Shown here piece after piece: positions 35,213-47,084 of a stretch of 64,000 nt of DNA. Under the pieces are notes generated by a model. That model did no database searches. It was not told the DNA's origin and saw only the letters and a program-made list of their open reading frames with translations. Source of the DNA: Periconia sp. R9002 (Eukaryota; Ascomycota; Dothideomycetes; Pleosporales; Periconiaceae); assembly GCA_023627715.1 (NCBI GenBank), contig JAMAHW010000099.1, positions 91,087-155,086 on the forward strand. The letters are read 5' to 3'. A program made the position numbers and the translations under genes. Position 1 is the first letter of the stretch. Each line of letters opens with the position of its first letter.

Positions 35213-36382
35213 CTAACGCCTAGGCTCCACCCTCTCTACCTTCACAGGCTGTCCCAAAATGCTCTGCTGGTTCAACAGATTGATAGCTCGCGTTTGTTCG
35301 GAGAGCGAATCCAACTCCACAAACGCAATGCCTGGAGACAGCGGGATCCTGATGTACGCAACCGAGAATCCACTGAAAAACTGTCGTACCTCAGGCTCGA
35401 AAGCACCATAGTGAAGATTTTTTAGGATTACCTCGAAAGTCTTCGGTTGCTGGTTATCTAGGGCTGAAGAAGCGTTATGTTGTGAGCGTGTCTCCCAATC
35501 CTTATATACGAAAGGCGCGACGTAGAAATGTTGGCCTTGTGCCCTAAAGCCCTCGGGATTCTCTTCGACGATCTTAACAGCCTGCTTCCTCTCGGTGAAT
35601 ACAACGGCCGAACCACCTTCAGGAGCGAAATTGACGGCATAGATTTCCACTCCAGGGAAGAGGTTGGCAATGGCTTCCCGGGTGGCGAATTCTAACGGCA
35701 CGGGGCGGAGAAAGAAGGCACCCGTTGGATTATCCAATTCGCTATCAGCAACGAGCTTTGCGTATACGGTGCGTGATCGGAAATAAACACCATTCCACTG
35801 CTCGACAAAAGATCTAGCTTGGACGCTGTTCTCCATCCGCACGAGTAGCACTCCGGTCCCGGGTCCTATCCCAACCACTCGAACTCTCGTATAGCTGATC
35901 GTCTCACTTTCATCATCGTCCCCATTTTCATTACCGAACCAAGCCTCAGAAGTTTGTTCCAGCATGTCGTCCAAATACTTGAATTCGCGCCTTGGTAAGA
36001 GGTGTCTCATCAAGATAGTCGAAGAAACAACCTGGCTGTTTGCGTCTCTTTCGCGAAGGAAGGTTGTTAGATGAGGACCGTATCGTTCCTCGCTAATGTT
36101 CCGGACATGTTCTTGTTTAATCAAACTGACGCGGACCTTGCGGCCTATCCAACCAAAAGGCATCTTATCCGTTGCGATAACCGCTTGTTCGGCGTTTTCT
36201 TCCGTGTCGAATTCGACATAGGCCATCGTATTCCAACCCATAATCTCCACCAGGCCCTCGCAGCTTTGGAAAAGTTCGTGTACTGTCGCTGAACCTGAAT
36301 TATAGTCTAGGTTTGTGACGAAAACAAATCTGGACTTGAGATTCGGCCGTTGCGGTTGACTTGTATGGGGTTGAGAGGCCAT
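35213..36382 (-). CDS. RNA-binding protein with four RRM-like domains
   Basis: An intronless frame of 389 residues from ATG 36382-36380. RRM-like units: RRM1 about 19-87 (FVFVTNLDYNSGSATVHELF; RNP1-like region MAYVEFDT), RRM2 about 165-213 (degenerate), RRM3 about 222-295 (AFFLRPVPLEFATREAIANL) and RRM4 about 316-386 (EVILKNLHYGAFEPEVRQFF; RNP1-like GIAFVELD). The arrangement of atypical RRMs without an RS tail suggests a post-transcriptional regulator or mRNP protein, but I cannot name an orthologue. It ends in RVEPRR. Lack of introns contrasts with most neighbours. Confidence 0.8.
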   Translation of the reverse strand: MASQPHTSQPQRPNLKSRFVFVTNLDYNSGSATVHELFQSCEGLVEIMGWNTMAYVEFDTEENAEQAVIATDKMPFGWIGRKVRVSLIKQEHVRNISEERYGPHLTTFLRERDANSQVVSSTILMRHLLPRREFKYLDDMLEQTSEAWFGNENGDDDESETISYTRVRVVGIGPGTGVLLVRMENSVQARSFVEQWNGVYFRSRTVYAKLVADSELDNPTGAFFLRPVPLEFATREAIANLFPGVEIYAVNFAPEGGSAVVFTERKQAVKIVEENPEGFRAQGQHFYVAPFVYKDWETRSQHNASSALDNQQPKTFEVILKNLHYGAFEPEVRQFFSGFSVAYIRIPLSPGIAFVELDSLSEQTRAINLLNQQSILGQPVKVERVEPRR

Positions 36383-37428
36383 TTCGTTGATTGTGTTGAG
36401 ATCGCATATAAGAGTTTAATATCTTTGGATAGTTTGAGGGTAGATAAACAGAAATCGAATGTGTAATTATAAATGTGTGGAGAGGAAGGGCATTTATATC
36501 TCTCGCCGGAGGCAGACATAGGTAAGTCATTTTAAAGGCAAGGCAACACAATGAGTCTAACCAAACATGACTCACGAAACCGTAACTATGAGGAAAATGG
36601 AAGGTGGAAGACGGTGTGTAACGGATGGTTTTGCTGGAAAGTAATGGCTCGCTTGCTTCAAGGTTCTTAGTTGTGTAGCATTCATTTCTTTCTGTATACA
36701 TCCCTTCGCCAAGGATGCTTTATGGGGGTTTGTTTTCTTGTCCACTGCCCTTACCGCGAATGATTTGAATTGATCATCTGCGAAGAACAGTAAAATTTTG
36801 AAATTTCATACTTGCTCCTTTGATTGAGTTTATGGAAGAGCAAGAGAATCATGTATGCATGTTGGCATGTAGTATCTGATGGTTATCTCGTGACTTGAGG
36901 GTACCCAAGACATCAATGTACAAGCACATGTGGTCTGTACAACGATGTACATGCCCCTTTCATACACCCTTGGGGAAAGATAATTTTATACCCAACCAAA
37001 TATACAGAGTGAGAGTCTGACTTAGATGTATGTGGTTTTGTGTGCTGGTCTCGTCAGCAAAATGGTTTTAGGCGATTCCCAATCTGTGAACGGCAGATGA
37101 CCAAAGCCAGAAACTCCCAATCGACCAATAAAGCATACATGTAAATTAGTGTTCTTTATGCGAAAAGATCCAGTAACATTGCAGCAGTCAAATAGCCTGG
37201 CGTTTCCAAATGTGACAGCAAACTATAACAAACTGCTAAACAAGCCCAGTGACTATGCAAGTGCGTAGAAGATTACCCATTGTTGGCAGTTTCATCAGTT
37301 CTGACATTCTCACTATTCAGTCACTGATAAACGACTGTACATTTTTTGCAGAGCAGCTATCTCACCGTTGGAAAATATTCACTTTTGTACAAATACGGAA
37401 TCGTACATTATCATACACAACATCCCCA
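36383..37428. promoter_or_regulatory. Intergenic region
   Basis: About 1.05 kb between the RRM gene start and the ind1 stop. No coding signal. The first few hundred bases should hold the RRM gene promoter. Confidence 0.45.
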
Positions 37429-38507
37429 CTACTTCTCTAGACCGACTAACGTGCCTACTTCCTCGGCAATGCGACTGAACAGTTTCGCTCTATCGCCGTC
37501 GGGTTCCGCCACTACCGTGGGTTTCCCACGGTCCGCATCCTCACAGATACTTGCGTGCAGCGGTATCTCACCCAGGAGATTTAGATCATACTTTTGACAC
37601 ATGTCCCTAATTTTCCTCATATCGCCAAAGATATTGTGTGTATCCCCGCAGCTGGGACACTTGAACCCGCTCATGTTGCAAACAAGACCTAGTAGCTTCG
37701 TGTCTACTTTCTTGAAGAGCTCAACGCCCTTGACGGCGTCCTTAAGTGATAAATCCTGTGGGGTAGAAACGATGACGGCACCGTCGAGGTTCAGCTGTTG
37801 AGTGATGGTGAGCTGGACGTCTCCTGTGCCGGGAGGCAGATCGAGGACCAAGATGTCCAAACCGCCCCAGTCGACTTCGTGTAGCAATTGCTGGAGAGCC
37901 TTCATGACCATCAAACCACGCCATGCTACAGGGGATGATTCAGGGATGAGGTATCCCATAGACATGCTTTTCAGCCCGTAATTGGAGAGCGGAATCAGTT
38001 GGTTGTCTAGATGGCATCATGTCAATTTGATATGGTGGAAATGAGTGGAGGTGGCGAGTAGACTAACTTGAAGAAAGTCTGGGTTCACCGGAGAGGTTCA
38101 TGAGAGTGGGTATGGATGGACCAAATATATCAGTGTCGAGGATTCCGGCTCTATAACCTTGTCGCGCAAAGCTGAGCGCCAGGTTCACTTGTATATATGA
38201 GCAACTGCGCTTTTCCAATATAGGGCGCGCTGGATATACCGGAAATAGTGCTCTTCCCAACCCCACCCTTTGCAGATGAGACAGCAATGATTTTTTTCAC
38301 ATCTTTGATATTCCTTTTCTGTGGCAACCCTCGCTGCATACGGGGGATTTGAGGGGGTGCGCCGGAACGCGGTAGTCCCTGTCAAGTCTCAATGAACATG
38401 GTGGTTATGGTGCGCAATGGGTGGAGAAAAGATACCAGAGGGTTCTCATGTTGCAGTTGTCTTAAGGTCGAGAACAATTGGCGTCTCGTCCTGATGGAGA
38501 CGGACAT
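37429..38507 (-). CDS. ind1: Mitochondrial iron-sulfur scaffold P-loop NTPase Ind1 (Mrp/NBP35 family)
   Basis: Exons 38507-38436, 38378-38240, 38187-38068 and 38006-37429 give about 302 residues. The first exon encodes an Arg-rich, Ser-rich presequence ([20 protein letters not shown]) fitting mitochondrial import, then ENPL joins to [19 protein letters not shown], the conserved Ind1 N-terminal motif. The deviant Walker [10 protein letters not shown] is near residues 60-69. The CPSC motif near 227-230 is the CxxC that holds the bridging Fe-S cluster. Family role: delivery of [4Fe-4S] clusters to respiratory complex I (human NUBPL). The choice of first exon is supported by phase and by the joined sequence HENPLGLPRSG. 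The gene is head-to-head with bfr2, with only 208 bp between start codons. Confidence 0.92.
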
Positions 38508-38715
38508 GATGGATATATTGTGGCAGGCATTAGGGCGCGTTGGACACTGACAGGACGTGTTGCGGAGTAAGGGTCTTGAGCGATTGGTGCGGTGGAATAT
38601 CGGCTAAACTTCAACTCAGCGCAAAAATTTGTGGGGCTGCAGCAAAAGTTCGTACAGCTGCGAATTCCGACTGGTCTTTTCAACATTGCACATTGTGACG
38701 CTCTTCCAATCCACC
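38508..38715. promoter_or_regulatory. 208-bp bidirectional promoter of ind1 and bfr2
   Basis: The two divergent start codons are 208 bp apart, so both promoters and 5' leaders must share this short region. No single known site stands out. Confidence 0.7.
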
Positions 38716-40294
38716 ATGCCAAAGTCGAAGCTAAAGGGTAAGCGCTCGCATCTTCATAGATTTTTTTGCGATCGTCACTCACTCATTTGTAGATTTTGAC
38801 CCGGAATCTCTCTTGGATCCCGCACCCTCGAGTTCCAGCGACGACGAGCAGTCCGATTTTTCCGACGCAGGAGACGACCATGCCGGCCGCGAGCATTATG
38901 TGGATGTTGGAAAGAGCAAACTGAGGAAAAAGGAGGTTGTTCCGTTGGGCCCTCAATACACTGGCAGTCGCATCAGTCGCGATGCAGCCGAAGATGATGA
39001 TAGCGATGATCCGTTCGCGAGGGGCTTCGATGATGCAGAAAGTGATGACAACGAAGATGAGGATGGTGGCAGTGTAAATGGCGCAGCGATTGGTGGGGAG
39101 GATTCGGACAGTGGTGACGATCAATTTCACTCCGCAGAGGATGAGAAACACGAAGACGTGGATATGAGTAGCGCAGCCGGTTCGGGTTCAGAGGAAGATG
39201 ATCAATTTGAAGGCAGCTCCGACGAAGAAGGCTCCGAGGATGACTCAGGCGAGGAGGGCGAGGGAGCTACGCTTCGCAAGATGATGGGCGAAACCAAATT
39301 GGATGGAGATGCCGCAGTTCGAGAGATGCTGAAGGATACCAAATCACTGGCTAGTAACATTGCTGCCGCCGCCCAGTCGGATGTTGCAAAAGGGAACGCG
39401 ATCAAAGAGCAACGCAAGACCTTCGACACACTTCTAAACGCCCGAATTCGTCTGCAAAAAGCCTTGATATCTACCAATAGCATGGTAGCAGAAGTGCATA
39501 AGTCAGAAGAGGCACCAACTGCTTCAATAGAAGCCGCCGAGACCGCTGCGCTGGCTCTCTTGAACAATCTTACGGATCTGAGGGCTTCCTTGGATGAGGC
39601 ACGCACGGGTCAAAAGCGAAAACGGACAGCATTCACTTCCGAAACATCTTCTACGGCTATGTGGGACACGATCAAGTTATCAGAGGCCAGCAGTGCTAAA
39701 CACCGCAAAACGATCTTGGAAAAATGGTCTGCAAAAACGCGCGGCATCTCTGCAATGCCTTCCAAAGGCCAACTCAATGCTGGCGCCCAACAAACCCTCA
39801 CCGAAGTGCTTGATTCCCAGCTCGCCAATTCCACCCACTTGATCGCCCGGACACACATGCCACGCTCATGCGCACCCCTTCAGTCGGCATCATCCAAACC
39901 TGTCGCGGACCCTAACATCTACGATGACGCTGACTTCTACGGTCTCCTCCTCAAAGAGCTTTTGGAGCAGCGTTCAGCCGATCTTGCGACGAACGGGACA
40001 GCCGAGTTTGTTGTTCAGGCACCATGGCAAGTTGCTCGAGACGCCAAAACGAAGAAGGTAGTGGATACAAAAGCAAGCAAAGGGAGAAGGCTCCGTTACA
40101 CGGTACACGAAAAACTGCAGAACTTTATGGCGCCCGAGGAGCGCGGTACATGGGGTGAGCGACAAAGAGAGGAACTGTTCAGCAGCTTGTTTGGACAGCG
40201 GGCTGGACTGGGTGAGCATGACGATGTTGAGAGCGAGCAGGAGGACGATGCAATGGACGCGGAAGAGCAAGGGTTGATGCTGTTCAGAAACTAG
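38716..40294 (+). CDS. bfr2: Bfr2/AATF (Che-1/Traube) ribosome-biogenesis protein
   Basis: Exons 38716-38737 and 38793-40294 give about 507 residues: MPKSKLK, then DFDPESLLDPAPSSSSDDEQ, the conserved AATF/Bfr2 N terminus. A long acidic Asp/Glu/Ser region follows (to about 165), then a helical AATF-Che1 domain and the C-terminal TRAUB domain, seen as DDADFYGLLLKELLEQRS and TKASKGRRLRYTVHEKLQNF then MAPEE. Family role: nucleolar component of the early small-subunit processome, needed for 18S rRNA maturation (Bfr2-Enp2-Lcp5 module). The 22-nt first exon was chosen because it restores KDFDPESLLD. It shares its short promoter with ind1. Confidence 0.93.
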
Positions 40295-40696
40295 ATTTTG
40301 TTTTGTGCTGATGAGAAGACACAATAATAAGAGCAGTGTATTAAGCTGCATGTGATATCATCTGATGTTTTGTGAACACAACATTACTCGGTGACTGACG
40401 AAGTTCCGGCTGAATTGTCCAATTCCAACCAATCCGAGGCTTGGAACATGGGAATAAAACCTAGACTGACGTAATGACGCTCGGGATTACCCTGGACCCT
40501 GCATGGTATATGCGAAGATCTGGGGAATGCTCGAATCTCACGCTAACATCCCCGTATCCCTTGTCAGCTCTGTTGGCTCTTCTCTCCTTTTTCCTGATCT
40601 CGCAATGCTTAATCTTCTCTGATAGCAATTGTGACCCGCCAACAGAGACTCACCTGGGAGCAAAACCGCTTATCTGGGCCTTCGTATGTGTATACA
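40295..40696. promoter_or_regulatory. Region upstream of the HSL-like lipase
   Basis: About 400 bp. The open frame runs back to 40631 without an upstream in-frame ATG, so the Met at 40697 is taken as the start. No specific site recognised. Confidence 0.45.
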
Positions 40697-43600
40697 ATGC
40701 CTGTCAACACCATAACAGTCGGCGCCGCTGTGACACCCACAGTAATTCACACCTACCTTTCGCATTACCTGAATCGCCGCCCGCTTCGCGAAAAACCTAC
40801 CGCGCACATCTCGTACCACGAGGGCCTCGAGCTGATTCGCCGTTTTCTTCATTATGCGTCCTTCCACACCGTCGACGAGCTGCAGGCCTTCACGTCGCAA
40901 TGGGTACCTGTACCCATCTGGGTCGACGTCGACAGGATCGAGATCCCAAAACCTCAATTGACCCGAGCAGCCGATCTTATACGCGCGCAACTAGGACCTG
41001 AAGGTATCAAGGCAGTCGGGGGCCAGAGCTGGTGGGAATGGAGGCCTAACGAGGGCACCAGCCTGAAGGCAGAGTGGATAGAAATGCGCAAAGATATGGA
41101 GGAGCGCAAAAGGTCTTCATATATCAAGGGACAACGCATCATGCTGTACGTGCACGGCGGGGCATACTATTTTGGTAGTGTTGATGAGCATCGCTACCAA
41201 ATGCAACGGCACGCGAGAAAGCTAAAAGCTAGAGTGCTGGCTCCGAGATATAGGCTGGCCCCGCAGTTTCCTTTCCCTTGCGGTCTCATGGATTGTCTAG
41301 CAGCTTATCTATATCTCCTGGAACAAAAACATGATCCATCCACCATCATTTTGGCGGGAGACTCGGCCGGTGGGGGTATGGTGTTGTCCCTTATGATGAT
41401 ACTGCGTGACCAGGGCATCCCGCTTCCTGCGGGTGCAGTACTAATTTCGCCGTGGGCTGATCTCACTCATAGCTTTCCGAGTTTGGGCGGCGACGGAAAA
41501 ATGGACTATATCCCTAATCACGGCTTCGTTCACAAGCCCAGCATAAGCTGGCCTCCCCCGAACGCAGACGATCTTCTCGCTTTCGAACGGGCTCGTGATG
41601 GCCACAAACACGGCAAGTCTTCCAGACCCAACTCCGCCCAACCTAGCGGGGATGAGAAAGAAGCACGTCAAGAAGAGAAGAAAGATCGCATCCGAGGGTT
41701 TTCCGTTCAATCTCGGGATCAACCCGATATGAGCAAGATTATGGGGACCTCAGAGACAGATGGAGCCGAAAAAGATGTATGGGTATCGGATGACGGCAAA
41801 TACAGTATTGGGCCGAAATCCATACTATCGCTGCAGCTGGAGGACAAAAGAGTTGAAATCAAGGACCAAATTCAGATGTACGCCCCTAATCATATGCTTA
41901 CGCATCCGCTCGTGTCGCCGGCGCTACAACCCTCGTTGGGTGGTTTACCGCCTTTGCTAGTACAAGTCGGTGGAGGGGAGCTCCTCAAAGACGAGCAGAT
42001 TTACATAGCTCACAAGGCTGCGGCGCCCCTATCATACCTCCCTCCTCCATCGAACAACCAAACAATGGAGGCGATTCAGGCCGAAGCAGCGAGACATAAG
42101 CCTACCAATGTCCAACTCCAAGTATGGGATGACATGTGTCATGTTGGTCCGACGCTTAGTTTCACTCGGCCAGCCAAGCATATGTATCGAAGCATAGCCC
42201 AATTCGGGGCTTGGGCACTAGCTAGAGCCCAAAAGACCTCCATCGACATCATGGACGACGATAGCATCTCCATCGTTAGTAGCGACAGTTCTACCTCATC
42301 AAGCACCAACGCATCTGGTCGTAACTTATCTCCAGAGGAAATTAAACTCAGCATGCCACAAAGCGCGCAACAAGTCGACTTCTCTAGCCTGGCAAAGAAG
42401 GAGTCCATGGCCACTGTCGGTCGAGCTGGAGATGCACTTCCACAGTTCAAAAACCACATGATCCGCCACCGTGTGGATCGCCACGGTCGCATCTACCCCC
42501 TACCACCACCCTCTGAACTTGTTGCCCTCAATCTTGCCCCGGCTGAAATTGGAGTGCCAAAGCCAGGGCCCGTAAACAAATGGATGAAGGCGCAGCAGCA
42601 GTGGAACAGCAAATTCGCTAAGCAAAAACTCAAAGTGCAAAAGCAGCGGATCCAGGATATGAATAAAGGGTATGAGGGGTTCGACGGAGAAACGCCCCCG
42701 CCGACCGCTCTCGCTGGACGCAGGGTGAAGGGTATGTCGAAGCCAAAAAAACCCAAGAAGTCGTGGGGTATGGCACTGTGGAGTATATGGGGAAGCAAGC
42801 ACGATGAAGTCACAGTATGTTTAATATCCCTTCTCTCCTCTAACCTTCTTTTTAACTATCATTCACGTGCTAACACCTTCCCACTAGCTTACTCGCGAAG
42901 AACAAGCTGACCAATCTCCCGATCAAACCATCGAAACGACGACCATCCCTCCACCCGCACCTTCGACAACCTCAAATGGCACCACCACCTCCCCCGACGC
43001 CACCAAACTCCAACCCTCCCCCCACCGCTCTCGCTCCCGCCAAAAATCCTTCCGAAAGATAAGCTTCCTCTCCTCACCCACCTCGCGCTCCCGCTCCCGC
43101 CATTCAAATGTAACCTACCAAAACCAAATCTCTGATTCCACTCCTGACCCATCCGAAACCGAACTCGTGGCCCGCGTCACCAGTCTCGCGCCCCCAATCC
43201 CAGGCTTCGCAGATGCAACGGTGCTCGCACCCGAGCGCACGAATTCTGCAATGCCAACGCCCGCGACTGAGCTTGCGTCGCCGTTGGGTACGCCTGGGAT
43301 TCTTGTCTCGGGACCTATTACCCCAGAAGAGGATGGGACAAAAGCGCCAGATACCGTGATACCGCCTACCGACACGCTAACCACGCGCCCCACACGCGGG
43401 GGGATTGCGTATCCGTTCCGCTTGAAGGTCGAGGGGAAGGACTTCGAGGACGCGAATGCCAGTACGTTGACGCTCGAGAGTGTTCAGGTGAGGACGCCTG
43501 GGATAGAGGGCGAGACTGATGTGGTGGCGGATGAAGTGGGGGAGAACGACGTAGTGGAAGAGAAGGTCGAGAGACCTGGTGCTGAGCGGTTCTACACCGC

Positions 43601-43742
43601 AGAGGTACTTGGTGGTGGCAAAGATGCAGATGGCGGGAAAGAAGCAGAGGATGCGAAGGAGGGGAGACCTGGGGTTGAGAGATTCGAGACGGCGGTTGAG
43701 GATTTGAAGACTCTTGCGGAGAAAGATGCTTCGGCGAAGTAA
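40697..43742 (+). CDS. Hormone-sensitive-lipase-like alpha/beta hydrolase with long C-terminal extension
   Basis: Exons 40697-42814 and 42888-43742 give about 990 residues. The HSL signature HGG (YVHGGAYYFG, near residue 152) supplies the oxyanion hole, and GDSAGGG (near 220-226) carries the nucleophile Ser. The catalytic His is in WDDMCHVGPTLSF (near 482), and the acid probably lies in VGGGELLKDEQI. Between nucleophile and acid there is a 100-residue charged insert. After the hydrolase domain come about 450 residues of mostly disordered sequence: a Ser/Asp tract, a Lys-rich KPKKPKKSWG region, and an Arg/Ser-rich second exon. The start was set at MPVNTITVGAAVTPTVI. Likely role: neutral lipid, steryl ester or xenobiotic ester hydrolysis at an internal membrane; localisation is inference. 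The 73-nt intron separates only the disordered tail. Confidence 0.87.
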
Positions 43743-44676
43743 TTTTTTTCTTTCTTTGTTGGCTGTAGATCGGTGATTAAGCAGTAGAACAAAAGGTATG
43801 AGACAGAACAGAGGAGCGTGGATGATAGAAGGGGGAAACGGGGTTGGTACATATGCTTAGATATACCTTACACACTTACATATCTACGTACATCCGCGGA
43901 GTAAATTTTATTCATATGACTTATTTAATCCCGCTCTGTTTTTTTTTTGGGGGGGGGGGGGGGTTTCTGCTTTTGCTGTTGATATACGCGTACTACTTGG
44001 CTTCTCTACTTTTTGTTTAACTCCTATCTTTATATATCTACATTGATAAGTCTTTGACATAGTAAGGGTAAAAAATATAAGATGAAAAGATGAAAACAAT
44101 TGGGTACAAAATGTAGTAACTCCTCTCTTCACTACTTTCAATTTGTTCCTTCTCTCTTCTAGTGCTCTACGTTTCGACTTCGACCTTTTTTGTGATTAGA
44201 TTTTTTTCTGTAAGTTAGTCCCCTTTTATTTGCGCGTGATCTGGATTATCTGGTTTAGATGGATATCTAGAACTCAGGTTATTGATATTAAAGTGATACC
44301 ACCCTTCGTACAACATGCTTAACTAAGCTTAGCGCATGAGGTAGAAGGCACAAGGCTACAAAAAGCTCTGTAACCGTTCAACCAATCGGACAAGACTCAC
44401 CCGCAACTCCGACCTCAACACGAGGTCGTACAACCAATCTTAGACACACCGGTACGAAATCTATTCAGGCTGCCCGATAATTGCTCGAGCTGGCCAATTA
44501 TAGATATACTGGATGGCGGAGATAAAGCAGCTGATATGGAGTTAATCAACTACTGGCTGGAGTTAAGGTCAGGGTCCTTTCTTGGAGATTAACCCTAACC
44601 CTCAATTTCAGATAAGTCTAGAGCATAGCCCCCCTAGGACCACGATGATGTCCCTAAAAACGGAACATCTACAGCA
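43743..44676. other. Intergenic region with homopolymer and telomere-like repeat
   Basis: No gene seen. It contains a T10-G15 run at about 43939-43963 and, at 44589-44602, two and a third copies of the CCCTAA telomere unit about 75-90 bp upstream of the next start codon. Confidence 0.55.
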
Positions 44677-45795
44677 ATGTTGGAATTTACTAGGACCATC
44701 CTTTACTCGCAACTTTTTGTGACACCGCCTGTCCCCTCCACGGACTTCACCGGCCAAACTGTGATTGTCACGGGAGCCAACACGGGACTTGGATTTGAAG
44801 CCGTGAAGCACCTATTGCAACTCGGAGCTTCGCGGGTGATTCTTGCGGTACGGACTGTTTCCAAGGGCGAGAAGGCAGCTAAAGAACTCACCTCAACGCT
44901 CTCCATCCCCGCCGGTCGCACAGAAGTTTGGCAGCTGGATCTCGGTAGCTTTGCCTCGGTCAAGGAGTTTGGAGTGCGCGTTAAGTCACTGGACCGCTTG
45001 GATGCTGTTCTTCAAAATGCCGGGATTATGTCCAGCCAGTATCAGAAAGTTGAGGGCCATGAGAGCCACATCACAGTCAATGTCATCAGCCCTATACTTC
45101 TCGGCTATCTCGTACTCCCTAAATTACAGGAGTCGGCGAAGAAGTTTGGCGTCAAGGGCAGACTAGCTTTTGTTGCTAGTGATCTTCAATTCATCGCGCC
45201 GCTGAAAGAAAAGTCTGAACCGGGCAGCTTATTGGAAAACCTCGACAAGGAGACTACCGACCTGGGCCACAGGTAGTATTCCCATTCACAACTCAATGGG
45301 GTCACTACTAACGTATTTTTGACCAGGTACTCCGACTCAAAACTGCTCCTTTTGTGGGCCGTGAAAGACATGGCGCAGAAATATCCCATGTCTGGGCAGT
45401 CGTCAGACGTTATCATCACCTGCCTCACTCCCGGTTTGTGCAGAAGCGACATTGACCGCACCGATTCGAGTTGGGTTGCTACCATCATCAAGAGCATTCT
45501 AATCAGCCTACTGGCTCGTACGACAGAGGTTGGCGGCCGCATTCTTGTACACGGCGTCAAGCCAGATCTTGGCGAGGAATGCCATGGCGCGTTTCTCATG
45601 GACTGCGATCCCTGCAGAGAGTCAGTATCCTTCTTTAACTATACCTAATCGTGATGTTTGCATGCAGAACTGACATGATGAAATAACTGCAGTCTGACTA
45701 GAAACTCGAATCAGCCTGAGATGAAGGCAGCAAAGGTCAAATTTCTGGGTGAGCTTTCTCCACTGTTAAGGAGTATCGCGCCAGGGGTACAGTGA
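44677..45795 (+). CDS. Short-chain dehydrogenase/reductase (retinol-dehydrogenase-like)
   Basis: Exons 44677-45272, 45327-45620 and 45693-45795 join in phase to about 330 residues. The cofactor motif TGANTGLG is near residue 31 (TDFTGQTVIVTGANTGLGFE). LQNAGIM supplies the NAG-type motif, and the catalytic YSDSK (YxxxK) begins exon 2, created by the splice AG|G TAC. The active-site Ser is probably in LAFVASDLQF. The arrangement fits fungal SDRs related to retinol dehydrogenases and WW-domain oxidoreductases, using NADP(H) for an unknown carbonyl or alcohol. No signal peptide or clear membrane helix. The short last exon ends LLRSIAPGVQ, typical of this subgroup. Confidence 0.87.
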
Positions 45796-46477
45796 GAGAC
45801 GTGTGGGGTTGACACAGCATATTTTGTCCACGGTCAATGATATACTTTTATATATTCACAGGCCCTTCAAATGGTACGAATTTTACCCAGGATGCCTAGT
45901 AAAAGTTTTAAATAGTGTTTTAAAGGGCTATTGATAGAATTTAATAACTCCAAATGTTGGAAAAGATAACAGCTCACGTGACGGGTAACTTTTTTACTAT
46001 ACATCTAATGAAAGACATAAAGACGGCAAAATTCTACGACGGTAATGGCGGAAAGATGGGGGCCCGAAGTTTTAGGATAACAGCTCTCGACAAGGTGGCA
46101 AAATTCTATAACGAAGGCCCGGGCTGTCTGTCCTGCTCTGTATGAGCGTTTTCCCTAGTTTCTATGCAGTGTCTAAATGTATTTATGACAACAACTTAAC
46201 AAAACCGGTTTACTTTCCTACATACCTACATTATATAACATAAAATTCGATCTGGAGTTCTCAATCCACCAGTAATTTGTGCTTTCTGTCACAGTAGAAA
46301 ATGAATTTAAGAAATATGACATCGACACCCGTCAAATGCATAGAAAACCCCATTCAGTCTTCATCCATATCTAACATAATGAGCTTCAAGTAAATACAGA
46401 CAGCCGGAAAGTGATGGAAGATTGGACTGTGACGATATTCTTGGCGAAGAAGGAAACAGACGTCAGTACAGCCGATT
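45796..46477. other. Intergenic region
   Basis: About 680 bp, AT-rich. Two short imperfect direct repeats (GGCAAAATTCTA at about 46025 and 46099; GATAACAGCTC at about 45966 and 46077) are visible. No gene. Confidence 0.45.
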
Positions 46478-46978
46478 CTAGGTGCAACCAGAAAACTCCG
46501 AACCCGCCCCAAGATATGTGATATGCTCAGAAAGCGGCTCGCTCATGTAAACCTCGACATGATACGTGTCCGGTTTGGTCTAGGCATTTAACTTGTCGGA
46601 TGGATTCTGTCGCATCTTCACCCATTTCCAGAGAGCGCACTGTGACATCCAGAGGAAGGTCAGTCAGACCCAGTAGTTATGGGCATTTGCGAATTTCGGT
46701 GTAGACAACTCGGATTTGGCCTGTTGTGAAAGTGGATGTGGCGTAAGAAATGTGTTTCCCAGCGTTAACTGTCCAACACCGTTAGATGCAATAGTACAAT
46801 CAATTTGAATAAGATATGTAACAAATGTAGTGATGCTGATTACAGGCTCGTTAAATCGAAGGAACTTCTCTTTCATGCGTTGATGTAAATAGTTATCATA
46901 GAAAGATCGATTACTACTGCAAGCCAATTCGACATTTATTACTGCAACTGAAACCCGCAGAACACTTAGCAAAATCAC
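46478..46978 (-). pseudogene. Decayed membrane or surface protein gene with two in-frame stops
   Basis: On the minus strand a frame with protein character runs from about 46940 to the TAG at 46480-46478. It is broken only by TGA at 46666-46664 and TAG at 46582-46580. Between and after the stops it reads LTFLWMSQCALWKWVKMRQN, then PSDKLN, then TKPDTYHVEVYMSEPLSEHI and TYLGAGSEFSGCT, which is clearly coding sequence. A 75-nt intron at 46843-46769 (GTAATC donor, CATCTAAC branch, GACAG acceptor) keeps phase. Both stops could derive from Trp (TGG) codons by G-to-A change, as in RIP. I do not recognise the family; the 5' end is unclear. A missed intron could remove one stop, but not obviously both. 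Confidence 0.5.
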
Positions 46979-47084
46979 GTCGGTAACATACTGAAGACAG
47001 TATTGCCAGAAGTCAACGAATACAACACCTTAGTGCAATTACTTCCCATGTCCTCGCATTTTACCTACTCTTCTAGTCTGCCTT

